This document shows, one piece after another, positions 1 to 8,356 of a stretch of DNA of 64,000 bases. The notes beneath the pieces are model-generated. The model worked only from the letters and a program-made list of their open reading frames with translations. It was not told the origin of the DNA and did not search any database. Origin of the DNA: UBA2779 sp965232615. GTDB taxonomy: Bacteria > Spirochaetota > Spirochaetia > DSM-2461. Location: positions 682,001 through 746,000 of the forward strand of contig OZ246985.1 of NCBI GenBank assembly GCA_965232615.1, written 5' to 3'. The translations under genes were made by a program, and so were the position numbers. The first letter of the stretch is position 1. Each line of letters opens with the position of its first letter.

Positions 1-166
1 GCGTTCCTCGGGCTACGCCCTGCGGTACGCACCTGTTTAAGCGTTTGGCGGTGCGTTCCTCGGGCTACGCCCTGCGGTACGCACCTGTTTACGTGAGCAT
101 TTTGACAACGTAGCAGTAGGGAAAAAGATCAAGCCAAAAACGAAATAAGGTTTTTTAGAGGTGCCC
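1..166. repeat. Mobile repeat family copy A (cut by window start)
   Basis: This is the right part of a repeat element seen many times in the window. Two hairpin units with arms GGTGCGT and ACGCACC are followed by the conserved tail (a GTGAGCATTTTGACAACG block, then an AAGATCAAGCC block) and the terminal TTTTTTAGAGGTGCCC ending at 166. The next four bases are TTAA, matching the kind of 4-bp target duplication seen at other copies. The left end lies outside the window. From 167 to about 440 I see no convincing gene. Confidence 0.8.
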
Positions 167-459
167 TTAAGCGAAACTTCAGTGTTCCCCACCTTGTCAC
201 AAAATATCCCTTTGGAAAATCCCTTATCTCGCAGCACAGGATGGTTCACTGGCATTGAGTACGCTATTTCATAAAGGCATTGGCCAATACGGGGCAATTC
301 CGGCAGCGCCAGGCATCTCTGTGCCTGCTGTGAGAAGGTGCCCCGTGATTCCAGGCATAACAATCCTGGGAACACTTAAAAGCACTTCTACGGCTTGCCA
401 TTTGTCCAATTGCATGAAAAACAGGAAAAGGGCATTATGTAACAAAGGAGATGAAGAAT

Positions 460-822
460 ATGAAATGCAAGAAGAAAATGATACTATTGACAATGCTTCT
501 CCTGGGAGGAATGACGGTCATGAATGCAGAAGGCTTCTATGATTTGAGGGCTCGGGAAATTGACGGCTCCATGCTTGATTTCAGCACCTTGCGGGGGCGC
601 AAAGTGATGATTGTCAACACCGCCTCGAGATGCGGATTCACGCCGCAGTATGCCGGTCTCCAGGAGCTGCACGAAAAATACGGTGATACGGGATTTGCCA
701 TCATTGGATTCCCCTCCAATGATTTTCTGGGCCAGGAGCCGGGCAGCAATGAGGGTATTCAGGCTTTTTGTTCACAGAACTATGGTATTTTTCAGCAACA
801 CATTCAAAACTTAAACCCATAA
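460..822 (+). pseudogene. Glutathione peroxidase, C-terminally truncated
   Basis: The product starts with a hydrophobic signal-like segment (residues about 6-24) and continues with the thiol peroxidase core of the GPx family. The peroxidatic block NTASRCGFTPQY carries Cys in the place of selenocysteine, and the second block GFPSNDFLGQEPGSN is present. Family members run to about 160 residues and end after a WNF-type motif. Here homology stops at about position 795 and the frame ends a few codons later in sequence that belongs to an ISL3 transposase remnant. ATG 460 is preferred over ATG 451 because the AAAGGAG ribosome site is 9 bases from 460 but directly abuts 451. The enzyme would reduce peroxides in the cell envelope, but the missing C-terminal third makes this copy very probably dead. 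Confidence 0.75.
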
Positions 823-1019
823 TAAAAGTTGCAAAAATGCTAAAAAAGCATATTGCAAACATTCTTACATTTGTCCAACACAGGGTAACCAACGCATTCT
901 CGGAAGGAATAAACAGTGTGATCCAGCATATAAAAGCAACCGCCAGAGGGTTTAGGAATTTTGAAAATTTCAGAACAGCGATACTTTTTCACTGCGGAAA
1001 ATTGGATATGTATCCATAG
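780..1019 (+). mobile_element. ISL3-family transposase, C-terminal fragment
   Basis: The frame reads a typical ISL3 (IS204/IS1001-like) transposase C-terminus: NILTFVQHRVTNAFSEGIN, then IQHIKATARGFRNFENF, then the CGKLDMYP end. Only about the last 75 residues remain and there is no start. It joins the interrupted glutathione peroxidase gene at about 780-795, so the insertion and later decay probably caused the truncation. No inverted repeats could be assigned. Confidence 0.75.
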
Positions 1020-1061
1020 GAAAGTTGGAAGAGCCAATTTTGTTGTAGATACAGAACAAGG

Positions 1062-1100
1062 ATCTTTAATGAGGCTATCGGAATTCATCTGATAGCTTGA
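1062..1100 (+). mobile_element. IS30-family transposase, last codons
   Basis: The string reads NEAIGIHLIA followed by a stop. The same ending, with one residue changed, is the C-terminus of the longer IS30-like fragment at 38683-38801, and both are followed by GGTATAAGAG. This is a shared scar of one insertion sequence at two places. The function is gone. Confidence 0.5.
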
Positions 1101-1189
1101 GGTATAAGAGCGCGCACAAGGTTCATCCCTCATCCTGCAGTGTTGTCTGTTCTCCTGGCCATTATCAAAGGTGATCGATTTTCTTATTG

Positions 1190-1345
1190 ATGCGGGCAGC
1201 ACCGACAGTTTGTGAACAACAGCCTTTTGCATCTTACAAGAAAGCATGGGCCCGATTGTTGTCAAAGGTTTACGAGATAGATCCTATGGTCTGCCCAAAA
1301 TGCGGATCGGAAATGAAGGTGATAACTATCAGCCTAAAAAAAGCA
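1190..1345 (+). mobile_element. IS91-like (Y2) transposase, C-terminal fragment
   Basis: The frame holds KAWARLLSKVYEIDPMVCPKCGSEMKVI, abbreviated here as the KAWARLLSKVYEIDP and CPKCGSEMKVI blocks. This is the zinc-ribbon tail common at the end of IS91/IS801-type 'putative transposases'. Nothing upstream in frame supports a full protein. The downstream continuation to 1516 is probably unrelated sequence. Confidence 0.5.
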
Positions 1346-1360
1346 GTTAACCCTCAAATT

Positions 1361-2532
1361 CTACTGAAGGACAAACTCCTGTGGAACTTTGAGCGGACGA
1401 TTTTCAAGAAAATACTGAAAGGCTATACTCAAAATCATTCGGTACAATCCAAACTCTTTCAACTGCTCCGCATTCTCGCTTATCCATTGGAGAATACGGT
1501 TTACTTGAGTCATTAAATGTCGGATTTTTTTGTAATGACCATGAATGCTCGTTAGCTTAAGAAACAAATTCCTTCCATGACGAATCAGGCGGCCTGGACC
1601 CTTCAAGAATAGTGATCGGCTGGTTCTGGCTTCATAATGTTTGTGCGGCATCACAAGGCGAATGAAGATACTCCGCCAGTTATAACAAAGGGCTATTATA
1701 CGAGCCATAACACGACAACGTGTTATATCTTGAGTCGTAAAGCCTGCCCATCCCCATTGGTTCTTCATTTCATCAAAAGTGTTCTCTGCATCTGCACGAT
1801 CACGATAGTGTGCCGCTATTGTCAGTAATTCATCATCCAAATCTGTCGCCAATACAGCATACTCATAGACATCTCTTTTACTCTCACCAATATCGAAAAG
1901 ATAATCTTCCTTCGCAAATGGCGGTGTAGACTTTATCGTTCTGATATGCCTTCTTAAGACGATAACCCGATGACTTCGACTCCAGCCTGAAAGGTAAAGT
2001 CGGCTTTCTACACCCTCCCAGCCTTGCCCCGCACAGTACCAGAGCGTTTTAACCGTTACATCTATATCAAGGGCACCTCTAAAATATAAGGCTCATAACT
2101 GTGTTCAAGATGTTTGCTCATCCAGCAGTGGGCGGCTTCAGGGTCTAATTTCAATAGATTACGTCTTAATGAATCCTCGCTTACAATCTTCTTGATTCCA
2201 AAACATTCTCTTAACACCGCATCCCCACGTATTGATGCTATGTGGGCGTAACGATTCTGTCCGGTAAGTGCGGCCAGAAAAGCCGTGCCCGCTGCGTCTT
2301 CTTTTCGCGGAGCATTGTTGCTCTTAAAGGATAACGGCATTTCTTCACGCCAGGATTCATACAAACCGGACAATTGCAAAAAACGGGCAAAATATACCGC
2401 CTGGCCGTAGTCTGAATGACTTCGACTCTCGTCCCAGAGAAGTTCTACTGTTCTTCCCAGGGTCTCCAAGCTCTCTGTTTTTTTCGATTCACCCATTGGG
2501 TGCGTGTCGACTGCTGTGCTTTTAGTTTCCAT
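1361..2532 (-). pseudogene. IS1380-like transposase (group a), internally deleted
   Basis: Reading leftward from 2532, the N-terminal part contains the block NRYAHIASIRGDAVLRECFG and SEDSLRR, as in IS1380-type DDE transposases. At about 2067 the frame breaks. A short DIDVTVKTL segment follows in another frame, then a large part of the catalytic domain is missing. From about 2045 the last third resumes with GWSRSHRVIVLRR and YRDRADAENTFDEMKNQWGW, where the E is the last catalytic acid, and runs to 1361. The element is inactive. The family name is from recall of sequence patterns. Confidence 0.6.
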
Positions 2533-2689
2533 ATGCTTATATTAAAAGACTTTAGCCGGAAATTTCTATACTTCTAGGTTTTTAACTGCTTTTTTTAGGA
2601 TGATAGGAAAAATGATAGGAAAAATAATCGAAGAGGGCAAGGCTGGAACCGGAAAAATTGGAAAACACCGCTCTTCCGTATCGGGACAG

Positions 2690-2793
2690 CGTGATTTATA
2701 TGGCACTACATGAAAAACATGGGCGATACGAGGTGCATTATACCCAACTTCAGCATTTTCCTGATGACCATAGAGCGTTTTAACCGTTACATT
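2690..2793 (-). mobile_element. IS1380-like transposase fragment (catalytic start)
   Basis: This short piece reads NVTVKTLYGHQENAEVGYNA, the region missing from the neighbouring group-a pseudogene, so it comes from a second decayed copy. It ends next to the first unit of the nuclease array. The array unit's own upstream sequence (GCACCTTGCGTAGACAATGC) begins at about 2801. Confidence 0.55.
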
Positions 2794-2810
2794 CAACGAT
2801 GCACCTTGCG

Positions 2811-2839
2811 TAGACAATGCCCCAGAACCATGCTAAACT
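2811..2839 (+). promoter_or_regulatory. Candidate promoter carried by every array unit
   Basis: TAGACA (2811-2816), a 17-bp spacer and TAAACT (2834-2839) lie directly before the ATG at 2846. The same pair precedes each later copy: 4646-4674, 6482-6510, 8321-8349, 10157-10185 and 11996-12024. The -10 box ends only 6-7 bases from the ATG and no Shine-Dalgarno sequence is visible. If this promoter is real, the transcripts would be leaderless or nearly so. The match to the consensus is moderate. Confidence 0.4.
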
Positions 2840-2845
2840 AGAAAC

Positions 2846-4591
2846 ATGGTGAAAAAGAAGCTGGAACAGGGCATTTCCGACTTTAAGAAATTCATCGACA
2901 AGGACTGCTACTTTGTCGATAAAACCCACCTCATCGGGCACCTTATCGACCATCCCAGCAAGGTACAACTGATAACCCGCCCCCGACGCTTCGGCAAAAC
3001 CCTGAACTTAAGCATGATCCGCTACTTTTTTGAGGCCCCGCCTCCCGGTGATAGCGGCACGCCCAATGCCTCGTTATTCGACGGACTATCCATAGCAAGC
3101 CATGCCGAATGCCTTGAATACATGGGAAGATACCCGGTGATACATTTGAGTTTCAAGGATGCCAAGGGGTCTTCTTTTGATGAGTGTATGGGTATCATCA
3201 GGGATATGCTCTCTGCAGAATACCAGCGGCATGAATATTTACATAATTACGGCTGCTTGAACGAAGAAGAGCAAGGGTTATTCACAAAAATAATACATAA
3301 GAAAGGCATGGTTCAGGACTACGCCTCATCGATAAAGTACCTGTCGTCCTGGCTGAAACGGGCCTACAACAAGCCGGTCTACATCTTGCTGGACGAATAC
3401 GATACCCCCCTCCACGTCGCCTACACGGGAAAATTCTACGATGAGATGATCGCCTTTATCCGCAGCTTCATGGTCCAGACCTTCAAGGATAATCCTAATC
3501 TTATGCAGGCGGTGGTCATCGGAATACTGAAGGTAGCCCAGGAGAGCATCTTCAGCGACTTTAATAATCCCAGGGTATCCACCGTGATCGACTCGGCCAT
3601 GGCTGACTGCTTTGGTTTCACCGGGAATGAAGTCAAACAGATGACCAGCTATTTTGATCTGGAAGGAGAGATGGAGGTCATCCAGGATTGGTATGACGGT
3701 TACATCTTCGGCGATACGGTCATCTATAATCCCTGGAGTATTGTCAACTACTTAAGCTCTCCCGAAAACGGATTACGACCCTACTGGGTAAACACCAGCG
3801 ACAATCGGTTAGTTCGCGAAGTCCTTCAGATGGAGAATCAGGAATCTGTCGAAACCATATCTCGTCTACTGCGGGGTAAGGAGGTCAGAAAGGAGCTGCA
3901 CCTTAACATTATCTATCCGGAGATCACCAGAAATCCCGAAGTAGCCTGGAGTTTTTTGCTGCACGGGGGGTATCTTAAAGCCACCGACAGACGACAAATT
4001 CGCACGAATATTACCTATAATCTTTCAATCCCCAACATGGAAGTGGAGTATATCTACAACAAGATTATCCAATCATGGTTGAACGACGAGTTAAGGATAA
4101 GGTCGGATTTTTTGGCCTTTATCCGGGGAGTAAGGGAAAGGGATTCCCGGCTACTCGAACTGAGTCTTGGGGAAATGCTCAAGAATCTGGCGAGCTTCCA
4201 CGACATGTCCCCCGCAGGGAAGGGGGAGGAAAAATCCGGCGAGATGTTTTATCATGGCCTGGTACTGGGCCTGCTTGCCTATCTTGGCGGGGAGTACATG
4301 GTGGATAGCAACCGGGAATACGGCACGGGCCGGGCGGATATCCTGCTGCTAAAACGTGCGGGCCAAGGGATTCGGACAGAAGATGCCCTACTATTCGAGT
4401 TCAAACATGAATCCGCCGACAAAAACACTCCCCTGGAGAAGCTGGCACAGGAAGCCCATGCCCAGGCGGTGGAAAAGTATTTGGAAGGGGTTAAAAGCAG
4501 GTGGAACCCGGTGAATTACCTCACCCTGGGCCTGGGTTTTCGGGGTAAGGAATTGGCCGTGGAAGTAAGCTCCGGCAGCCCCAAAGAGTAG
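2846..4591 (+). CDS. AAA-ATPase/PD-(D/E)XK nuclease family protein, array copy 1
   Basis: This 581-residue protein has an N-terminal AAA-ATPase-like domain (PF09820 type) and a C-terminal PD-(D/E)XK nuclease-like domain (PF08011 type, formerly DUF1703). Visible motifs are the P-loop variant RPRRFGKT (45-52), the Walker B stretch VYILLDEYD (about 178-186), and nuclease residues Asp498 (GRAD) with Glu518 and Lys520 (FEFK). The biological role of the family is not settled. Proteins of this kind are often multiplied in gut and host-associated bacteria. In this copy a one-base difference puts the upstream ATG used by other copies out of frame, so MVKKKLEQG is the true start. It is closest to version A but carries private changes (for example IGHLIDHPSK at 30-39). 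Confidence 0.85.
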   Translation: MVKKKLEQGISDFKKFIDKDCYFVDKTHLIGHLIDHPSKVQLITRPRRFGKTLNLSMIRYFFEAPPPGDSGTPNASLFDGLSIASHAECLEYMGRYPVIHLSFKDAKGSSFDECMGIIRDMLSAEYQRHEYLHNYGCLNEEEQGLFTKIIHKKGMVQDYASSIKYLSSWLKRAYNKPVYILLDEYDTPLHVAYTGKFYDEMIAFIRSFMVQTFKDNPNLMQAVVIGILKVAQESIFSDFNNPRVSTVIDSAMADCFGFTGNEVKQMTSYFDLEGEMEVIQDWYDGYIFGDTVIYNPWSIVNYLSSPENGLRPYWVNTSDNRLVREVLQMENQESVETISRLLRGKEVRKELHLNIIYPEITRNPEVAWSFLLHGGYLKATDRRQIRTNITYNLSIPNMEVEYIYNKIIQSWLNDELRIRSDFLAFIRGVRERDSRLLELSLGEMLKNLASFHDMSPAGKGEEKSGEMFYHGLVLGLLAYLGGEYMVDSNREYGTGRADILLLKRAGQGIRTEDALLFEFKHESADKNTPLEKLAQEAHAQAVEKYLEGVKSRWNPVNYLTLGLGFRGKELAVEVSSGSPKE

Positions 4592-4681
4592 AAGAAGCGA
4601 GGGACAAATGTTAGAAGCCAAGTCTACCGGATAACGCACCTTGCGTAGACAATGCCCCAGAACCATGCTAAACTAGAAAAC

Positions 4682-6427
4682 ATGGTGAAAAAGAAGCTGG
4701 AACAGGGCATCTCCGACTTTAAGGAATTCATCGACAAGAACTGCTACTTTGTTGATAAAACCCATCTTATAAAGCATCTTATCGAGCACCCAAGCGAAGT
4801 ACAACTGATAACCCGCCCCCGACGCTTCGGCAAAACCCTGAACTTAAGCATGATCCGCTACTTTTTTGAGGCCCCGCCTCCCGGTGATAGCGGCACCCCC
4901 AATGCCTCGTTATTCGACGGACTATCTATATCAAGCCATGCCGAATGCCTTGAATACATGGGAAGATACCCGGTGATACATTTAAGCTTCAAGGATGCCA
5001 AGGGGTCTTCCTTTGATGAGTGTATGGGTATCATCAGGGATATGCTCTCTGCAGAATACCAGCGGCATGAATATTTACATAATTACGGCTGCTTGAACGA
5101 AGAAGAGCAAGGGTTGTTCACAGAAATAATACATAAGAAAGGCACGGTCCAGAACTACGCCTCATCGATAAAGTACCTGTCGTCCTGGCTAAAACGGATC
5201 TACAACAAGCCGGTCTACATCTTGCTGGACGAATACGATACCCCCCTCCACGTCGCCTACACGGGAAAATTCTACGATGAGATGATCGCCTTTATCCGCA
5301 GCTTCATGGTCCAGACCTTCAAGGATAATCCTAATCTTATGCAGGCGGTGGTCATCGGAATACTGAAGGTAGCCCAGGAGAGCATCTTCAGCGACTTTAA
5401 TAATCCCAGGGTATCCACCGTGATCGACTCGGCCATGGCTGACTGCTTTGGTTTCACCGGGAATGAAGTCAAACAGATGACCAGCTATTTTGATCTGGAA
5501 GGAGAGATGGAGGACATCCAGGATTGGTATGACGGTTACATCTTCGGCGATACGGTCATCTATAATCCCTGGAGTATTGTCAACTACTTAAGCTCTCCCG
5601 AAAACGGATTACGACCCTACTGGGTAAACACCAGCGACAATCGGTTAGTTCGCGAAGTCCTTCAGATGGAGAATCAGGAATCTGTCGAAACCATATCTCG
5701 TCTACTGCGGGGTAAGGAGGTCAGAAAGGAGCTGCACCTTAACATTATCTATCCGGAGATCACCAGAAACCCCGAAGTAGCCTGGAGTTTTTTGCTGCAC
5801 GGGGGGTATCTTAAAGCCACCGACAGACGACAAATTCGCACGAATATTACCTATAATCTTTCAATCCCCAACATGGAAGTGGAGTATATCTACAACAAGA
5901 TTATCCAATCATGGTTGAACGACGAGTTAAAGATAAGGCCGGATTTTTTGGCCTTCATCCGGGGAGTAAGGGAAAGGGATTCCCGGCTACTCGAACTGAG
6001 TCTTGGGGAAATGCTCAAGAATCTGGCGAGCTTCCACGACATGTCCCCCGCAGGGAAGGGGGAGGAAAAATCCGGCGAGATGTTTTATCATGGCCTGGTA
6101 CTGGGCCTGCTTGCCTATCTTGGCGGGGAGTACATGGTGGATAGCAACCGGGAATACGGCACGGGCCGGGCGGATATCCTGCTGCTAAAACGTGCGGGCC
6201 AAGGCATTCGGACAGAAGATGCCCTACTATTCGAGTTCAAACATGAATCCGCCGACAAAAACACTCCCCTGGAGAAGCTGGCACAGGAAGCCCATGCCCA
6301 GGCGGTGGAAAAGTATTTGGAAGGGGTTAAAAGCAGGTGGAACCCGGTGAATTACCTCACCCTGGGCCTGGGTTTTCGGGGTAAGGAATTGGCCGTGGAA
6401 GTAAGCTCCGGCAGCCCCAAAGAGTAG
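4682..6427 (+). CDS. AAA-ATPase/PD-(D/E)XK nuclease family protein, array copy 2 (version A)
   Basis: This is the second unit, 581 residues from MVKKKLEQG. An in-frame ATG lies 30 bases upstream (4652), but copy 1 shows that start is not needed and it falls inside the promoter-like spacer. Version A is defined by two blocks: about residues 108-160 (DMLSAEYQRHEYLHNYGC) and about 235-305 (VIDSAMADCFGFTGNEVK and SSPENGLRPYW). Its protein appears identical to copy 4. P-loop, Walker B and nuclease residues are intact. It is separated from copy 1 by a 90-bp spacer that includes a short GCGAGGGACAAATG segment and an ACGCACCTTGCGT palindrome. Confidence 0.85.
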   Translation: MVKKKLEQGISDFKEFIDKNCYFVDKTHLIKHLIEHPSEVQLITRPRRFGKTLNLSMIRYFFEAPPPGDSGTPNASLFDGLSISSHAECLEYMGRYPVIHLSFKDAKGSSFDECMGIIRDMLSAEYQRHEYLHNYGCLNEEEQGLFTEIIHKKGTVQNYASSIKYLSSWLKRIYNKPVYILLDEYDTPLHVAYTGKFYDEMIAFIRSFMVQTFKDNPNLMQAVVIGILKVAQESIFSDFNNPRVSTVIDSAMADCFGFTGNEVKQMTSYFDLEGEMEDIQDWYDGYIFGDTVIYNPWSIVNYLSSPENGLRPYWVNTSDNRLVREVLQMENQESVETISRLLRGKEVRKELHLNIIYPEITRNPEVAWSFLLHGGYLKATDRRQIRTNITYNLSIPNMEVEYIYNKIIQSWLNDELKIRPDFLAFIRGVRERDSRLLELSLGEMLKNLASFHDMSPAGKGEEKSGEMFYHGLVLGLLAYLGGEYMVDSNREYGTGRADILLLKRAGQGIRTEDALLFEFKHESADKNTPLEKLAQEAHAQAVEKYLEGVKSRWNPVNYLTLGLGFRGKELAVEVSSGSPKE

Positions 6428-6517
6428 AAGAAGCGAGGGACAAATGTTAGAAGCCAAGTCTACCGGATAACGCACCTTGCGTAGACAATGCCCCAGAACC
6501 ATGCTAAACTAGAAAAC

Positions 6518-8266
6518 ATGGTGAAAAAGAAGCTGGAACAGGGCATTTCCGATTTTAAGAAATTCATCGACAAGAACTGCTACTTTGTTGATAAAACCCA
6601 TCTTATAAAGCATCTTATCGAGCACCCAAGCGAAGTACAACTGATAACCCGCCCCCGACGCTTCGGCAAAACCCTGAACTTAAGCATGATCCGCTACTTT
6701 TTTGAGGCCCCGCCTCCCGGTGATAGCGGCACCCCCAATGCCTCGTTATTCGACGGACTATCTATATCAAGCCATGCCGAATGCCTTGAATACATGGGAA
6801 GATACCCGGTGATACATTTGAGTTTCAAGGATGCCAAGGGGTCTTCCTTTGATGAGTGTATGGGTATCATCAGGAAAATGCTCTCCAATGAATTCCGCAG
6901 GCATCAATACTTGCAAAATTGTGACTGTCTTGACGAGGAAGCGCAGGTTTTTTACACAAAGGTATTGCATAAGAACGGCACGGATCAGGAATGTGCCCAA
7001 TCCATCGAATACCTGTCGTCCTGGCTGAAACGGGCCTACAACAAGCCGGTCTACATCTTGCTGGACGAGTACGATACCCCCCTCCACGTCGCCTACACGG
7101 GAAAATTCTACGATGAGATGATCGCCTTTATCCGCAGCTTCATGGTCCAGACCTTCAAGGATAATCCTAATCTTATGCAGGCGGTGGTCATCGGAATACT
7201 GAAGGTAGCCCAGGAGAGCATCTTCAGCGACTTTAATAATCCGGCGGTGTCCACCCTGTTGAATGATTCCATGAAGGATTGTTTTGGGTTCACCGAGGCG
7301 GAGGTGGAGTCCATGGCCAAGTATTTTGGGCAGGAATCGGCAATGGACGATATTCGGCGATGGTACAACGGTTACATCTTCGGTGGCGATACGGTTATAT
7401 ACAATCCCTGGAGTCTCGTGAGCTATTTAAGGAATATCAGGGACGGTCTTCAGCCTTACTGGGTAAACACCAGCGACAATCGGTTAGTTCGCGAAGTCCT
7501 TCAGATGGAGAATCAGGAATCTGTCGAAACCATATCTCGTCTACTGCGGGGTAAGGAGGTCAGAAAGGAGCTGCACCTTAACATTATCTATCCGGAGATC
7601 ACCAGAAATCCCGAAGTAGCCTGGAGTTTTTTGCTGCACGGGGGGTATCTTAAAGCCACCGACAGACGACAAATTCGCACGAATATTACCTATAATCTTT
7701 CAATCCCCAACATGGAAGTGGAGTATATCTACAACAAGATTATCCAATCATGGTTGAACGACGAGTTAAGGATAAGGTCGGATTTTTTGGCCTTTATCCG
7801 GGGAGTAAGGGAAAGGGATTCCCGGCTACTCGAACTGAGTCTTGGGGAAATGCTCAAGAATCTGGCGAGCTTCCACGACATGTCCCCCGCAGGGAAGGGG
7901 GAGGAAAAATCCGGCGAGATGTTTTATCATGGCCTGGTACTGGGCCTGCTTGCCTATCTTGGCGGGGAGTACATGGTGGATAGCAACCGGGAATACGGCA
8001 CGGGCCGGGCGGATATCCTGCTGCTAAAACGTGCGGGCCAAGGGATTCGGACAGAAGATGCCCTACTATTCGAGTTCAAACATGAATCCGCCGACAAAAA
8101 CACTCCCCTGGAGAAGCTGGCACAGGAAGCCCATGCCCAGGCGGTGGAAAAGTATTTGGAAGGGGTTAAAAGCAGGTGGAACCCGGTGAATTACCTCACC
8201 CTGGGCCTGGGTTTTCGGGGTAAGGAATTGGCCGTGGAAGTAAGCTCCGGCAGCCCCAAAGAGTAG
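6518..8266 (+). CDS. AAA-ATPase/PD-(D/E)XK nuclease family protein, array copy 3 (version B)
   Basis: This is the third unit, 582 residues. It shares nearly all of its sequence with version A but differs sharply in the two variable blocks: block I reads KMLSNEFRRHQYLQNCDC and block II LLNDSMKDCFGFTEAEVES, with YLRNIRDGLQPYW and one extra Gly (FGGDT). The extra codon explains the 1839-bp period against 1836 bp for version A. All catalytic motifs are intact. Its protein appears identical to copy 5. Confidence 0.85.
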   Translation: MVKKKLEQGISDFKKFIDKNCYFVDKTHLIKHLIEHPSEVQLITRPRRFGKTLNLSMIRYFFEAPPPGDSGTPNASLFDGLSISSHAECLEYMGRYPVIHLSFKDAKGSSFDECMGIIRKMLSNEFRRHQYLQNCDCLDEEAQVFYTKVLHKNGTDQECAQSIEYLSSWLKRAYNKPVYILLDEYDTPLHVAYTGKFYDEMIAFIRSFMVQTFKDNPNLMQAVVIGILKVAQESIFSDFNNPAVSTLLNDSMKDCFGFTEAEVESMAKYFGQESAMDDIRRWYNGYIFGGDTVIYNPWSLVSYLRNIRDGLQPYWVNTSDNRLVREVLQMENQESVETISRLLRGKEVRKELHLNIIYPEITRNPEVAWSFLLHGGYLKATDRRQIRTNITYNLSIPNMEVEYIYNKIIQSWLNDELRIRSDFLAFIRGVRERDSRLLELSLGEMLKNLASFHDMSPAGKGEEKSGEMFYHGLVLGLLAYLGGEYMVDSNREYGTGRADILLLKRAGQGIRTEDALLFEFKHESADKNTPLEKLAQEAHAQAVEKYLEGVKSRWNPVNYLTLGLGFRGKELAVEVSSGSPKE

Positions 8267-8356
8267 AAGAAGCGAGGGACAAATGTTAGAAGCCAAGTCT
8301 ACCGGATAACGCACCTTGCGTAGACAATGCCCCAGAACCATGCTAAACTAGAAAAC

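Noticed and set aside
2071..2080. GGGCACCTCT in the group-a IS1380 pseudogene as another solo repeat core
   Set aside because: No 4-bp duplication is visible, and on the minus strand the bases encode LEVP at a place where the family often has similar residues, so it may be native sequence.
4652..4681. Start of array proteins at the upstream ATG (MPQNHAKLEN...)
   Set aside because: In copy 1 the same ATG is out of frame by one base, it lies in the promoter-like spacer, and it has no ribosome site.
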